From: Embleya scabrispora DSM 41855
Lineage (GTDB): Bacteria > Actinomycetota > Actinomycetes > Streptomycetales > Streptomycetaceae
Direction of reading: 5' to 3'
DNA length: 57,816 nt
Assembly: GCF_000372745.1 (NCBI RefSeq)
Contig: NZ_KB889694.1
Span: 8,256 to 66,071 of the forward strand
The notes beneath the pieces are model-generated. The model worked only from the letters and a program-made list of their open reading frames with translations. It was not told the origin of the DNA and ran no database searches. Position numbers and translations under genes: made by a program. Below, one piece after another: positions 7,845-16,593 of this stretch. Position 1 is the first letter of the stretch. Each line of letters starts with the position of its first letter.

Positions 7845-10361
7845 TCAATGCGATGTGGCCGGCAGCCGGTAGGAGCGACTGGCCCGGCGGTCGGCGACCC
7901 GGACCAGGGCCTCCAGGAAGGCGAGCCGGAAGGGCCCCATGCCCGGAGCGTCGCGCAGCCGCAACACCCGCTCGGTCCAGGCCGCCGACCGGCCTGCGGC
8001 CCCGGCCGACGGACCGCTCGCGGCACCCGGTCGGGCACCGTCACCGGCCCGTGGACCGGACTCGGCCCGGAAGCCGTCCCCGGCGTCGGCGAAGAGCACC
8101 GTCGGATCCAGCACGATCGCGGGCACCCACCGGTCACCGGGCAACTCGACGGGGCCGAACCGGTCACCGGCCTCGACGCCGAGCACGCGCGGCACGGTGC
8201 GCTCGACCTCGTCCGGCATCGGCCGCACCGACACCCGGACCTTCCCGTGGTGGGCGGCGACCAGGTAGGTGATCAGTTCGGCATCGGCCGCGTCGTTCAG
8301 CAGATGCACGTCCGGGTGCAGAAGGGCGAGTGCGGAGACCAGTTCGTGGCGGAAATGTGCTCGCGAGTGGCGCCCCCCGTCGTGGCCCGACTTCGCCCAT
8401 GGGCCCGGGCCCGGTGGTTCGGCGCCGGGTGGGCAGTCGTCGCACAACATCGCCTGGAACGCGTCGTGCGCCTTGCCCAGGTCGTGGTACCGACCGGCGA
8501 CGGCCGCCGATTCGACCAGGTGCCCGGGGATCACGAAGCCGGTCTCGACCAACTCCTGTGCCACCACCCGCACATCACGCTCGACGTCGGCCAGGTGCCG
8601 GGGCAGGTCGATCCAGCGCTGCGCGCACGGCATCGCCGGTTCCTCGGCCGCGCTCGGCGCGTCGTCGAGCGGCACGACCGGCACCGGACCGGGATGGCGC
8701 AGTCCCCAGCCCGAAGCCACGTCGTAGCAACCGGCCGTGGCGTCGGCCAGTACCACCGCGCCCGGCCGCAGGTCGTCCGCGGTCAGCGGCCGCCATCCGC
8801 CGGCCCGATCGAAGGTCCACCACCGGTCCGGCTGCCGGGCCGCCGCGACGGCCACCTCGATCGCCGGCGCCGGGCACATCTCCACCCGGCAAGGGTACGG
8901 TTCGCGTTCCCCGGGACGGCCGTTCGGCCAGTGCCGCCAGGTCACCGCGACGTGCGGATCGCCGTCGTCGCGGACCCATCGGGCCACCTCGTCGGCGCCC
9001 TCGACCGGGTCGGACTCGGCGCCCGGCAGCGTGTCGAACAGCCGCAGCAGGTCCGCGCGGCGCAGTACGTGCCGCACCGGGGTGTCCGCGCCCATCGGCG
9101 TCCGCGCCAACCGGGTGCCGGTCACCGCGCACCCCTCCAGGCCGATCAAGGCCCGTGCCGTGCGGCGCAGTTCCGGCTCCGAGTAGGGCGCGTGGTGCGT
9201 CCCGGTGGACCCGTCCGTCGGTGGCCACATCCACAGCAGGCGCGCGTCCGGCTCCCGGCCGTCCCGGTTGCATCGCCCGGCCCGCTGCACCAGGGCGGGC
9301 CACGAGGCCAGCTCGGTGAGCAGCACCCGCGCGCTGATGTCGACGCCGGCCTCCACGACCTGGGTGGCCACCACGATCTGTCCGGCCGCGGCCGGCTCCC
9401 GGGTCGATCGCTCGACCAATGCGGCGCGTTCGGCCGGGCGAAGCAGCGCGTGCAGGCCGAGCAGTTCCGGTGCGGCCGCCCGTCCGACCACGATCCGTTC
9501 GAGCGATGCCCGCACGGCACAGGCCCGTTCGTCCGTGTTCACGATCGCGAGAGTGCGCGTCCCGGGACGGTGTCGGCGGAGCAATTCGGCCGCCACCGCC
9601 GCCGGGTAGGACTCGGCGTCGGTGGGCATGGCGGCGAACTCGACGGTTCGCGCCGCGTCCAGGTGTCGGGCCAACTCGGCGCCGATCGGCAGGTCGAGCG
9701 CGTTCACCACGCGAGCGACCGTCGGATGGTCCGGGGTGCCCAGTCGGGTGGGATCGGCGAGCGCCGACATCCACATTGTCGCCGAGCCGCCGACTGTCCC
9801 CAACTCGTCGCGCAGACCCTGTAGTTGCGCTGAGGTCTCCAGCCCCGGGCCCATCAGGTGCGGCTCGTCGAAGACGAACTGGGATCCGGCGTGCAGCAGT
9901 CCGAAGGAAAGCGGCCAGGACGCCCGCCCCTCACCGTAGCCGCGCATCAGCAACCGGGACAACACCACGTCCTGCGTGCCGACGAAGACGGCCGGGCGGG
10001 CGGGCCGCACCTGCCAGTCGTCGGCCTCGCGTTCGGCTCCGGCGGACAACACGTGCACGTCGACGTCGGCGCCGTGACCGAGTCGCTCGATCCACTCGAC
10101 GACGAGGCGATGGGTGTGCTCGGTCGACGAACGCAGCGGCAGCGCGTAGACCAGCCGGCCGGGGGTGGCCCGGCGCACCGCGCGTTTGGGATGCGCCAAC
10201 CGCCGCCACAACCAGGGCAGTACGGCCGCGACCGTCTTCCCGCAACCGGTCGGCGCGCACAACACCTGCGGCAACTCGTCCCGGGCCAGCGTCTCCTGGT
10301 ACGCGTACGGCGGCGATCCCGTCGCCGTACGCACGAACTCGACGAAAGAACGCTCGGCCAT
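7845..10361 (-). CDS. cas3: Stand-alone CRISPR-associated helicase/nuclease Cas3 (HD domain at C-terminus)
   Basis: 838 residues. Superfamily 2 helicase motifs: Walker A CAPTGCGKT (35-43), DEPH box (165-168), MSALAD (199-203), VVATQVVEAGVDIS (330-343) and QRAGRCNRDG (359-368). The HD nuclease domain is C-terminal: H589 in PRHLADVERD, H626-D627 in YHDLGK, H672 in RHELVSAL, and H704-H705 in AAHHGK. The end (GPFRLAFLEALVRVADRRAS) is intact. Helicase first and HD last is the arrangement of type I-G (formerly I-U) Cas3; other type I Cas3 proteins usually have HD first. Cas3 unwinds and shreds DNA marked by Cascade. No cas5, cas7, cas8, cas1, cas2 or repeat array is present here, so it is an orphan locally. 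The start ATG is at 10361; GTG alternatives lie upstream. Confidence 0.88.
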   Translation of the reverse strand: MAERSFVEFVRTATGSPPYAYQETLARDELPQVLCAPTGCGKTVAAVLPWLWRRLAHPKRAVRRATPGRLVYALPLRSSTEHTHRLVVEWIERLGHGADVDVHVLSAGAEREADDWQVRPARPAVFVGTQDVVLSRLLMRGYGEGRASWPLSFGLLHAGSQFVFDEPHLMGPGLETSAQLQGLRDELGTVGGSATMWMSALADPTRLGTPDHPTVARVVNALDLPIGAELARHLDAARTVEFAAMPTDAESYPAAVAAELLRRHRPGTRTLAIVNTDERACAVRASLERIVVGRAAAPELLGLHALLRPAERAALVERSTREPAAAGQIVVATQVVEAGVDISARVLLTELASWPALVQRAGRCNRDGREPDARLLWMWPPTDGSTGTHHAPYSEPELRRTARALIGLEGCAVTGTRLARTPMGADTPVRHVLRRADLLRLFDTLPGAESDPVEGADEVARWVRDDGDPHVAVTWRHWPNGRPGEREPYPCRVEMCPAPAIEVAVAAARQPDRWWTFDRAGGWRPLTADDLRPGAVVLADATAGCYDVASGWGLRHPGPVPVVPLDDAPSAAEEPAMPCAQRWIDLPRHLADVERDVRVVAQELVETGFVIPGHLVESAAVAGRYHDLGKAHDAFQAMLCDDCPPGAEPPGPGPWAKSGHDGGRHSRAHFRHELVSALALLHPDVHLLNDAADAELITYLVAAHHGKVRVSVRPMPDEVERTVPRVLGVEAGDRFGPVELPGDRWVPAIVLDPTVLFADAGDGFRAESGPRAGDGARPGAASGPSAGAAGRSAAWTERVLRLRDAPGMGPFRLAFLEALVRVADRRASRSYRLPATSH

Positions 10362-10656
10362 CCGGTACCCCCGCACCCCGACGCCCGGCACGCAGCCGGA
10401 CACCGAGCATCCTGCCGGCCCGTGCCGACATCGGTGGGCACATCCCCTGATCCGACCGCCGGGGATGCGGTCCGTGCCTCCTGTCGGCCGGTGGCCGTCG
10501 CCGGCCGGCGACACCCGGTGATCGGGGCGGTTCCGGTCGGCGCGCTCGCGGGCGCTCGGCGGTGCTCACGCGGCCCTCGGCGCGCTCCCCGGGCCGCTCG
10601 GCGCGCGCTCGTGCGGCCCGACGCGGCGTCCGCCGGCCTCGTCGGGAGCGTCGCCT

Positions 10657-11841
10657 ATGGTGGGACGCATGGAGAGTCCGCCGGAGCACATATCCGAGAA
10701 CGTCAACCCGTTGCGCGTGCTTTCGCTCGACGTGCTGCGGCAACGCACCAGCGAGAAGTGGCGGGCCTACCCGGAGGACGTGCTCCCGGTGTGGGTCGCC
10801 GAGATGGACGTCCCGTTGGCCGAGCCGGTCGCCCGGGCGATCATCGACGCGGTCCGCCTGGGCGACACCGGCTACGCGTCGGGCACCGGCTACGCCCGGG
10901 CCCTGTCCGACTTCGCGGCCAAGCGCTGGGACTGGCGCACCCTCGCTGTGGAGCGCACCGCGATCGTGCCGGACGTGATGCTCGGCGTGGTCGAGATGCT
11001 CAAGCTGGTCACCGACCCCGGCGGTCGGGTGATCGTGAACTCGCCGGTCTATCCGCCGTTCTTCATGTTCGTCACGCACATGGACCGGCAGGTCGTCGAG
11101 GCCCCGCTCGGCACGGATCACCGGATCGATTTCGAGGTCCTGGAGGCGGCGTTCCGTGCCGCGACCGCGACCGGCGAACGGGTCGCCTACCTGCTCTGCA
11201 ACCCGCACAACCCGACCGGCACGGTGCACACCGAGGCCGAGCTGACCACCGTGGCCGCGCTGGCCACCGAATACGGGGTGCGCGTGGTGGTGGACGAGAT
11301 CCACGCGCCGCTCGCCCCACCGGACGTGTTCGTTCCCTACCTGCGCGTGCCCGGCGCCGAGAGCGGCCTGTCGCTGATGTCCGCGTCCAAGGGCTGGAAC
11401 CTTGCCGGCCTCAAGGCCGCGCTCGCCGTGGCCGGCCCGGCCGCCGCCGACGACCTGGCCCGGCTGCCCGTGGAGGTGGCCGACGGTCCCAGCCACGTCG
11501 GGGTGATCGCGCACACCGCCGCCCTGCGCGACGGCGTGGCCTGGCTCGACGCGCTCCTGGCCGGGCTCGCCGACAACCGGCTGCTGCTGGCCCGACTGCT
11601 CGCCGAGCAGTTGCCCGGGGTGCGTTACACCCCGGCCGAGAGCACCTATCTGGCCTGGCTGGACTGCCGCGAGCTGGGCCTGGGCGACAGCCCGGCGACA
11701 CACTTCCTGGAGCGGGGTCGGGTCGCGCTCACCTGCGGTACCGGCTTCGGCACCGGCGGTGCGGGACACGCCCGGTTCAATCTGGCCACGCATCCCGACA
11801 TCGTCACCGAAGCGGTCCGCCGGATGGCCGCCTCGATCTGA
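10657..11841 (+). CDS. MalY/PatB-type PLP aminotransferase (probable cystathionine beta-lyase)
   Basis: 394 residues, fold-type I PLP enzyme. NPHNPTG at 182-188, DEIHAPL at 213-219 and [12 protein letters not shown] with the PLP lysine at K245 identify the MalY/PatB branch, whose members are mostly C-S beta-lyases (cystathionine to homocysteine, pyruvate and ammonia). [14 protein letters not shown] near residue 45 is also typical. The ATG at 10657 has a GGGAG site eight bases upstream; an ATG four codons later is an alternative. It is divergent from cas3 with about 295 bases between them and has no obvious partner. Confidence 0.9.
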   Translation: MVGRMESPPEHISENVNPLRVLSLDVLRQRTSEKWRAYPEDVLPVWVAEMDVPLAEPVARAIIDAVRLGDTGYASGTGYARALSDFAAKRWDWRTLAVERTAIVPDVMLGVVEMLKLVTDPGGRVIVNSPVYPPFFMFVTHMDRQVVEAPLGTDHRIDFEVLEAAFRAATATGERVAYLLCNPHNPTGTVHTEAELTTVAALATEYGVRVVVDEIHAPLAPPDVFVPYLRVPGAESGLSLMSASKGWNLAGLKAALAVAGPAAADDLARLPVEVADGPSHVGVIAHTAALRDGVAWLDALLAGLADNRLLLARLLAEQLPGVRYTPAESTYLAWLDCRELGLGDSPATHFLERGRVALTCGTGFGTGGAGHARFNLATHPDIVTEAVRRMAASI

Positions 11842-11932
11842 TCCGCGCTCGATCGTCGCGCGAGCGGCCGACCGACCGACGGCTCGACCGCCGCTGCCGA
11901 GGCGGCGCGCCGTCGGTGCGCGGGCCGCGCCG

Positions 11933-12469
11933 TCACTGCGGTGGGTGCCGCCGGGCCGCGTACTCCAGGGCGTGCAGGAGGTGGACGGCGGACGCATCGG
12001 TGTGGTCGTGGCGCAGCGCCCACAGCGCGACCTCGGTGGGGAACTGCACGTCGGCGAAGGCGATCACGACCACGCTGCCATCCAGGAACAGTCGGCTGCG
12101 TGCGCTGCCAAGGTCGATCCAGGTCTCGGCGACCGCGAGTGCGGCGGCCTCGTCCGCGCACGGCAGACACGCGAAGCGGCCGTCGAGCAGGCCGGCGGGC
12201 AGGATCGACGCGGCGCGGCGGACCTGGGCGAGGTGCATGTCGAAGGCGCGCCGGTGCTCGTGCGCGGGCCACGGCAGGCGGGAGCGCCACAGCAGGCACG
12301 TACACCACGCGAGCACCGGGGCGGTGTCCGGTTCGGCATCGGGGTCGGGCTCGGCGTCGGGGTGCCCGGCCCGGTCGGGGTGCGGCTCGGTGCGCAGCTC
12401 GTGTCCGGCCCGGATCCGCGCCTCCACCGCGTCGGAGTCCGCCGGCCGATTGGGTTCTTCCTCGCTCAA
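11933..12469 (-). CDS. Hypothetical protein with paired cysteines
   Basis: 178 residues, not recognised. A TTG start at 12469 follows GGAAG at six bases; a GTG at 12529 would add 20 residues but has no ribosome site. The N-terminal third is a charged, Asp/Pro-rich linker with a short near-repeat (DAEPD, DPDAEPD). The rest is more ordered, with WCTCLLWRS, FACLPCADEAA and LFLDGSVVVIAFADVQF. It is convergent with the aminotransferase gene. Confidence 0.6.
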   Translation of the reverse strand: MSEEEPNRPADSDAVEARIRAGHELRTEPHPDRAGHPDAEPDPDAEPDTAPVLAWCTCLLWRSRLPWPAHEHRRAFDMHLAQVRRAASILPAGLLDGRFACLPCADEAAALAVAETWIDLGSARSRLFLDGSVVVIAFADVQFPTEVALWALRHDHTDASAVHLLHALEYAARRHPPQ

Positions 12470-12529
12470 CGTCCGCTTCCGTTCTCGATGATCCGCCCAC
12501 CCCGCCGGACAGCACGGTAGTCCAACCAC

Positions 12530-13053
12530 GCGGCTCGCGGGCGGCGCCCCCGAAGGCGCGGCCCGGTTCGGTGAGAGCCGGTTCCTGCCCGGGGAAGGCG
12601 AGCGTCATCGCGGTGCGCACCCGTTCGAGAAATAGGACGGGACCTGGGCCACCTCGGCGCCGGCCGCGCAGTGGCCGAAGCCCCGCAGCGCGGCGGGCGC
12701 GGGTTGCCGCGCGGTAGGCGTCGGTGACCAGGGTCGCCCACACCGTCCGCACCCACCTGCTCCGCATCCTGAGTCTCCGCACCGAGCCGCAACCGACGCG
12801 ATCTCCCGAACCGCACGCCCGCCTCGAATTCGCGCCGAACTCCCCCGCCATCGTGCGCCGTTGCCGGTTATGAATTGATCATGATTTTGCGTTGGATATC
12901 TTTTGGAATTAATTCGAATCTGATATGATGACACACAAGAATTCTATTTCTCGCTAATATCGTCGATGCCGAGCGCTTTCGATCGCGGACCGTTGCGACC
13001 GCACGCGAACCGCCGGCATTCACCTCCCGACGAGATCTGCGAGGAATTTCTTC
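12530..13053. other. Gene-poor stretch with gene relics and an AT-rich island
   Basis: On the minus strand between about 12500 and 12780 three frames in turn carry actinomycete-like codon use (SRWVRTVWATLVTDAYRA, then AEVAQVPSYFSNG, then MTLAFPGQEPALTEPGRAF). This is the look of a small gene broken by frameshifts. From about 12868 to 12965 the DNA turns strongly AT-rich (17 G or C among 60 bases at 12901-12960). It contains the perfect palindrome GAATTAATTC (12906-12915) and a TATGAT hexamer (12924-12929) that could be a -10 element for the dienelactone hydrolase gene. Confidence 0.4.
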
Positions 13054-13845
13054 GTGTGCCATGAATTCGACGCCGTCCCACCCGCCCACGGGCCTGCGGG
13101 GGCCGCGCCGGCCGTAGCCGGTCCACTGACGCTGACCTCGGCCGACGGCTCCGACTTCGGTGCCTTCCTGGCCGTCCCGGAACACCCGTCGGGGGTCGGG
13201 GTCGTGGTGCTTCCCGACAACCGGGGCCTGTCCGGCTTCTATGCGACATTGTGCGGACGACTCGCCGAACAGGGCCATACCGCACTCGCCCCGGACTATT
13301 TCGGCCGTACCGCAGGCGCCGAATATCGCGACCGCGCCGAGGCTTTCTCAGCGCCCGAGCAGCTCATGCCGCATCTGACCCGGCTGACCCCGGCCGGACT
13401 CGACGCGGACATCACCGCGGCGGCGGATCGACTTCGCACCGAGGGCGCGCGGGCGATCGTCACGCTCGGGTTCTGCTTCGGCGGACGCCAGGCGTTCCGG
13501 ACCGCCGCGCCGCGATTCGGCACCGCCGGGGCAATCGGCTTCTACGGTTTTCCCGGCACCCTCGAAGGCGCCCCCGGACCGACCCGGCTCGCCCCCGAAC
13601 TCACCGCTCCGGTGCTCGCGTTGTGGGGCGGCGCGGACCCGTACATTCCGGCCGAGGCGGTCGCCGAGTTCGACGCGGCGCTGACCGAAGCCGGCTGCCC
13701 GCACGAGTTCGTCACCTACCCGGACGCGACGCACGGCTTCTTCGAACTCGGCGCCGGCGAGTCGCGGTTCGCGGCGACCTGCGCCGACGCCTGGCATCGG
13801 GTGCTGAACTTCCTGGCGGCACACGCGAAGCGGCCCGCCGACTGA
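13054..13845 (+). CDS. Dienelactone hydrolase family protein
   Basis: 263 residues, alpha/beta hydrolase. The nucleophile elbow is GFCFGG with Cys141, with Asp195 in GGADPYIP and His227 in DATHGFF: the Cys-Asp-His triad that distinguishes dienelactone hydrolases from serine esterases. The GTG start at 13054 follows GAGGAA and gives MCHEFDAVPP, a usual opening for this family. The classical reaction opens dienelactones to maleylacetate in chloroaromatic degradation, but many actinobacterial homologues have unknown substrates. It stands alone, just upstream of the chitinase promoter. Confidence 0.88.
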   Translation: MCHEFDAVPPAHGPAGAAPAVAGPLTLTSADGSDFGAFLAVPEHPSGVGVVVLPDNRGLSGFYATLCGRLAEQGHTALAPDYFGRTAGAEYRDRAEAFSAPEQLMPHLTRLTPAGLDADITAAADRLRTEGARAIVTLGFCFGGRQAFRTAAPRFGTAGAIGFYGFPGTLEGAPGPTRLAPELTAPVLALWGGADPYIPAEAVAEFDAALTEAGCPHEFVTYPDATHGFFELGAGESRFAATCADAWHRVLNFLAAHAKRPAD

Positions 13846-13894
13846 GTCCACGGCACGTCCCGGGCGCGTTCGGCGATTCGGCAAACATCAACTG

Positions 13895-13923
13895 TTGACG
13901 TTTTGGTCCAGACCAATTATCTT
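13895..13923 (+). promoter_or_regulatory. Chitinase promoter (-35 TTGACG, 17-base spacer, -10 TATCTT)
   Basis: TTGACG (13895-13900) and TATCTT (13918-13923) are separated by exactly 17 bases and match five and four of six consensus positions. The whole spacer is filled by the first DasR-like site, so a bound repressor would block RNA polymerase. The predicted transcript has a leader of roughly 140 bases before the chitinase ATG. Confidence 0.65.
13903..13916. promoter_or_regulatory. DasR-responsive-element-like site 1 (chitinase)
   Basis: TTGGTCCAGACCAA, an inverted repeat with 6-base arms. It resembles the dre consensus ACTGGTCTAGACCAGT bound by DasR, the N-acetylglucosamine regulator, and the direct repeats known at Streptomyces chitinase promoters. 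It sits between the -35 and -10 hexamers. Confidence 0.7.
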
Positions 13924-13935
13924 CCAATAGGCATT

Positions 13936-13949
13936 TTGGTCCAGACCAA
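13936..13949. promoter_or_regulatory. DasR-responsive-element-like site 2 (chitinase)
   Basis: A second identical TTGGTCCAGACCAA begins 33 bases after the first, about three helical turns, so proteins bound at both would face the same side of the DNA. It lies just downstream of the predicted transcription start. Confidence 0.68.
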
Positions 13950-14072
13950 TCTGCCCGGCGACTGCTTCCTGGTCGCGGTCGATGTCCCCATTCGCCGACC
14001 GCGATCACCCCGGTGAGGCGCGCGCGTGCACGGTTCCGTACCGCCCTGTTCCACGTACACAGGGAGAGAGCC

Positions 14073-16379
14073 ATGTCCCCTCACAAGCGCATATTCCGCA
14101 ACAGATTTCGGAGCCGGGCGCTCGCCCTGCTCGCCGTCCTCGTCCTGCCCCTGGCCGTGCTCACCGGCCTGAACGCCGGTGTCGCACAGGCCGCCGGAAA
14201 GCTCACCGCGACGTTCTCCATCCAGGACAACGGCTCGTGGTGGAAGGGCACCTACGTCGTCCACAACGGCGGCACCGCCGCCGTGACCGGCTGGCAACTG
14301 GAGTTCGACCTGCCGCCCGGCGTCACCGTGACCGGCAACTACTACGGCGACGCCACGGTGACCGGCAGCCACGTCTCGGTCAAGAACGCCTACTACAACG
14401 GGACCGTCGCGGCGGGCGGCAGCACCGACCCGTTCAGCTACTGGTTCGTCGGCAACGGCCCGGCCGGTCCGCCCACGCACTGCACCGTCAACGGCGACAA
14501 GTGCGACGGCTCGCCCGACATCCCACCCTCCGCGCCCGGCGCACCGCACGCCACCACCGTCACCGCGCACTCGATCGCGATCGGCTGGACCGCCGCGACC
14601 GGCGGCGACTACCCGGTGGCGGGCTACGAGGTGCTCTCCGGCGGCGCCACGGTCGCGACCGTGCCGACCGCCTCGGCCACCCTCACCGGCCTCACCCCGG
14701 CCACCGCGTACACCTACGCGGTCCGGGCCAAGGACACCCGAGGCAATCTCGGCCCGCTCGGCCCGCCCGCCACGGTGACCACCGTGGACCCGGCGAGCGA
14801 TCCGACCCCGCCGACCGCGCCCGGCAACCTGCGGTCCACCGGCAAGACTTCCTCCACCGTCGCGCTGGCGTGGAACGCGTCGACCGACAACGTCGGCGTG
14901 GCCGCGTACGACGTCTATCGCGACGGCACCCTGGCCAAGACCGTTCCCGCGGGCACCACCACGGCAACGATCGAGGCCCTGTCCCCCGTCACCAAGTACA
15001 CGTTCACCGTCAAGGCCCGGGACGCGGCGGACAACTCCTCCCCCGCCTCCAACGCGCTCGACGTCACCACCGACGACATCGCGGGCACCGGCAAGAACCT
15101 GCGGGTCGGCTACTTCGTGCAGTGGGGCATCTACGGCCGGCAGTACTTCGTCAAGAACCTGGACACCTCCGGGTCGGCGGCCAAGCTCGACGTGATCAAC
15201 TACGCGTTCGAGAACATCGATCCGGTCAACCTGACCTGCATGGCCGGCGTCACCAAGGGCACCACCGCCAACCCGCAGGACCCCGACCAGGGTACCGGCG
15301 CGGGCGACGCGGACGCCGACTACGCCCGCCCGATGTCGGCCGCGCAGTCGGTGAACGGGGTGGCCGACGACGGCTGGGCCAAGCTGCGCGGCAACTTCAA
15401 TCAGCTCAAGCAACTCAAGGCGAAATACCCGCACTTGAAGGTGGTGGTCTCGCTCGGCGGCTGGACCTACTCCAAGTTCTTCTCGGACGCGGCGGCCACC
15501 GAGGCATCGCGGCAGAAGCTGGTCAAGTCCTGCATCGACATCTGGATCAAGGGCGACCTGCCGGCCTACAACGGCGCGGGCGGCCCGGGCACCGGCGCCG
15601 GCATCTTCGACGGCATCGACGTGGACTGGGAGTGGCCCGGTTCGCCCGACGGCCACGCCGGCAACCACCACAACGTCAACGACAAGCAGAACCTGACCCT
15701 GCTGCTCGCCGAGTTCCGCAAGCAGCTCGACGCGACTCCCGGGCCGCGCAAGCTGCTCACCGCGTTCACCCCGGCCGACCCGGTCAAGGTGAACCAGGGC
15801 TGGGACACCTCGAAGATCTTCGACTACCTGGACGTGGCCAACATCCAGGGCTACGACTTCCACGGCGCGGGCAGCGACAACTCGTGGGAGCCCAACCGCA
15901 CCGGTGATCAGGCCAACCTGTACACCGACGCCCAGGACCCGTATCCGACCCACTTCAGCATCGACGACGCGGTGAAGATCTACACCGATGCCGGCGTCAA
16001 TCCGCGCAAGCTCACCATCGGATTCCCGTTCTACGGCCGAGGCTGGCAGGCGGTCGCCGACGGCGGCGCACACGGCGAATGGCAGGCGGCGGGCGGGGCC
16101 GCACCCGGTCAGTTCGCCGAGGAGGCGGGCACCAGGGGATATTCGAACCTGCTGGCCGGTGTGCCCAATCTGACCGTCCACCACGACGAACAATCCGTCT
16201 CGACCTACGGCTACACCGGAGCCGGCGGCCAGTGGTGGACGTTCGACGACGCCTGGTCGATCGCCCGGAAGACGGCCTACCTCAAGTCCAAGAACCTACT
16301 CGGCGCGATGATCTGGGAGATGTCCGGCGACACCTCGAACGGGACCCTGATCACCGCACTCGACAACGGGCTCAAATAG
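14073..16379 (+). CDS. Secreted modular chitinase (CBM2-FN3-FN3-GH18)
   Basis: 768 residues. The Sec signal peptide is basic at the start (MSPHKRIFRNRFRSR), with a hydrophobic core and a likely cut after AQA near residue 41. The mature order is an N-terminal CBM2-like carbohydrate-binding module (NGSWWKGTYVVHNGGTAA...), two fibronectin III domains (about 155-240 and 250-335), then a GH18 catalytic domain from about 345. The active-site motif DGIDVDWEW spans 513-521 with the acid/base Glu520, preceded by the conserved VVVSLGGWTYS strand. It hydrolyses beta-1,4-GlcNAc links in chitin outside the cell. GGGAGAG precedes the ATG. Two DasR-like sites in the promoter indicate induction by GlcNAc metabolites. 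Confidence 0.96.
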   Translation: MSPHKRIFRNRFRSRALALLAVLVLPLAVLTGLNAGVAQAAGKLTATFSIQDNGSWWKGTYVVHNGGTAAVTGWQLEFDLPPGVTVTGNYYGDATVTGSHVSVKNAYYNGTVAAGGSTDPFSYWFVGNGPAGPPTHCTVNGDKCDGSPDIPPSAPGAPHATTVTAHSIAIGWTAATGGDYPVAGYEVLSGGATVATVPTASATLTGLTPATAYTYAVRAKDTRGNLGPLGPPATVTTVDPASDPTPPTAPGNLRSTGKTSSTVALAWNASTDNVGVAAYDVYRDGTLAKTVPAGTTTATIEALSPVTKYTFTVKARDAADNSSPASNALDVTTDDIAGTGKNLRVGYFVQWGIYGRQYFVKNLDTSGSAAKLDVINYAFENIDPVNLTCMAGVTKGTTANPQDPDQGTGAGDADADYARPMSAAQSVNGVADDGWAKLRGNFNQLKQLKAKYPHLKVVVSLGGWTYSKFFSDAAATEASRQKLVKSCIDIWIKGDLPAYNGAGGPGTGAGIFDGIDVDWEWPGSPDGHAGNHHNVNDKQNLTLLLAEFRKQLDATPGPRKLLTAFTPADPVKVNQGWDTSKIFDYLDVANIQGYDFHGAGSDNSWEPNRTGDQANLYTDAQDPYPTHFSIDDAVKIYTDAGVNPRKLTIGFPFYGRGWQAVADGGAHGEWQAAGGAAPGQFAEEAGTRGYSNLLAGVPNLTVHHDEQSVSTYGYTGAGGQWWTFDDAWSIARKTAYLKSKNLLGAMIWEMSGDTSNGTLITALDNGLK

Positions 16380-16450
16380 CCCGGCGGTCTCCACGCCCCG
16401 CACCGGGAGGCCACCCGGCCGCACATCGCACACCTCACATCGCACGCCCC

Positions 16451-16484
16451 GTACCGCCTCCCGGTCGACACCGGGCGGCGGTAC
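16451..16484. terminator. Bidirectional hairpin between convergent genes
   Basis: GTACCGCC-T-CCCGGT pairs with ACCGGG-C-GGCGGTAC around a CGAC loop: 14 base pairs with one mismatch. It lies between the chitinase stop and the convergent methyltransferase stop. There is no U-tract, as is common in actinomycetes. Confidence 0.6.
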
Positions 16485-16593
16485 GGCCGTCTTCGGCGGA
16501 CGCGGTCCCCGGCCCCCACCGGGTCGGGCTCCGGCGTTCATCGCCAGCCGCGGCCGGCACCGACCTCGACCGCGGCGCGTGCGACCCGCCCCC

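Noticed and set aside
7767-9824. A long + strand frame antisense to cas3
   Set aside because: No motif, His/Arg/Gln-rich composition typical of the complement of a real gene, while the minus strand carries complete Cas3 motifs.
10362-10656. CRISPR repeats between cas3 and the aminotransferase gene
   Set aside because: I looked for a regularly repeated 28-37-base unit and found only short G+C-rich similarities, with no repeats of fixed length and spacing.
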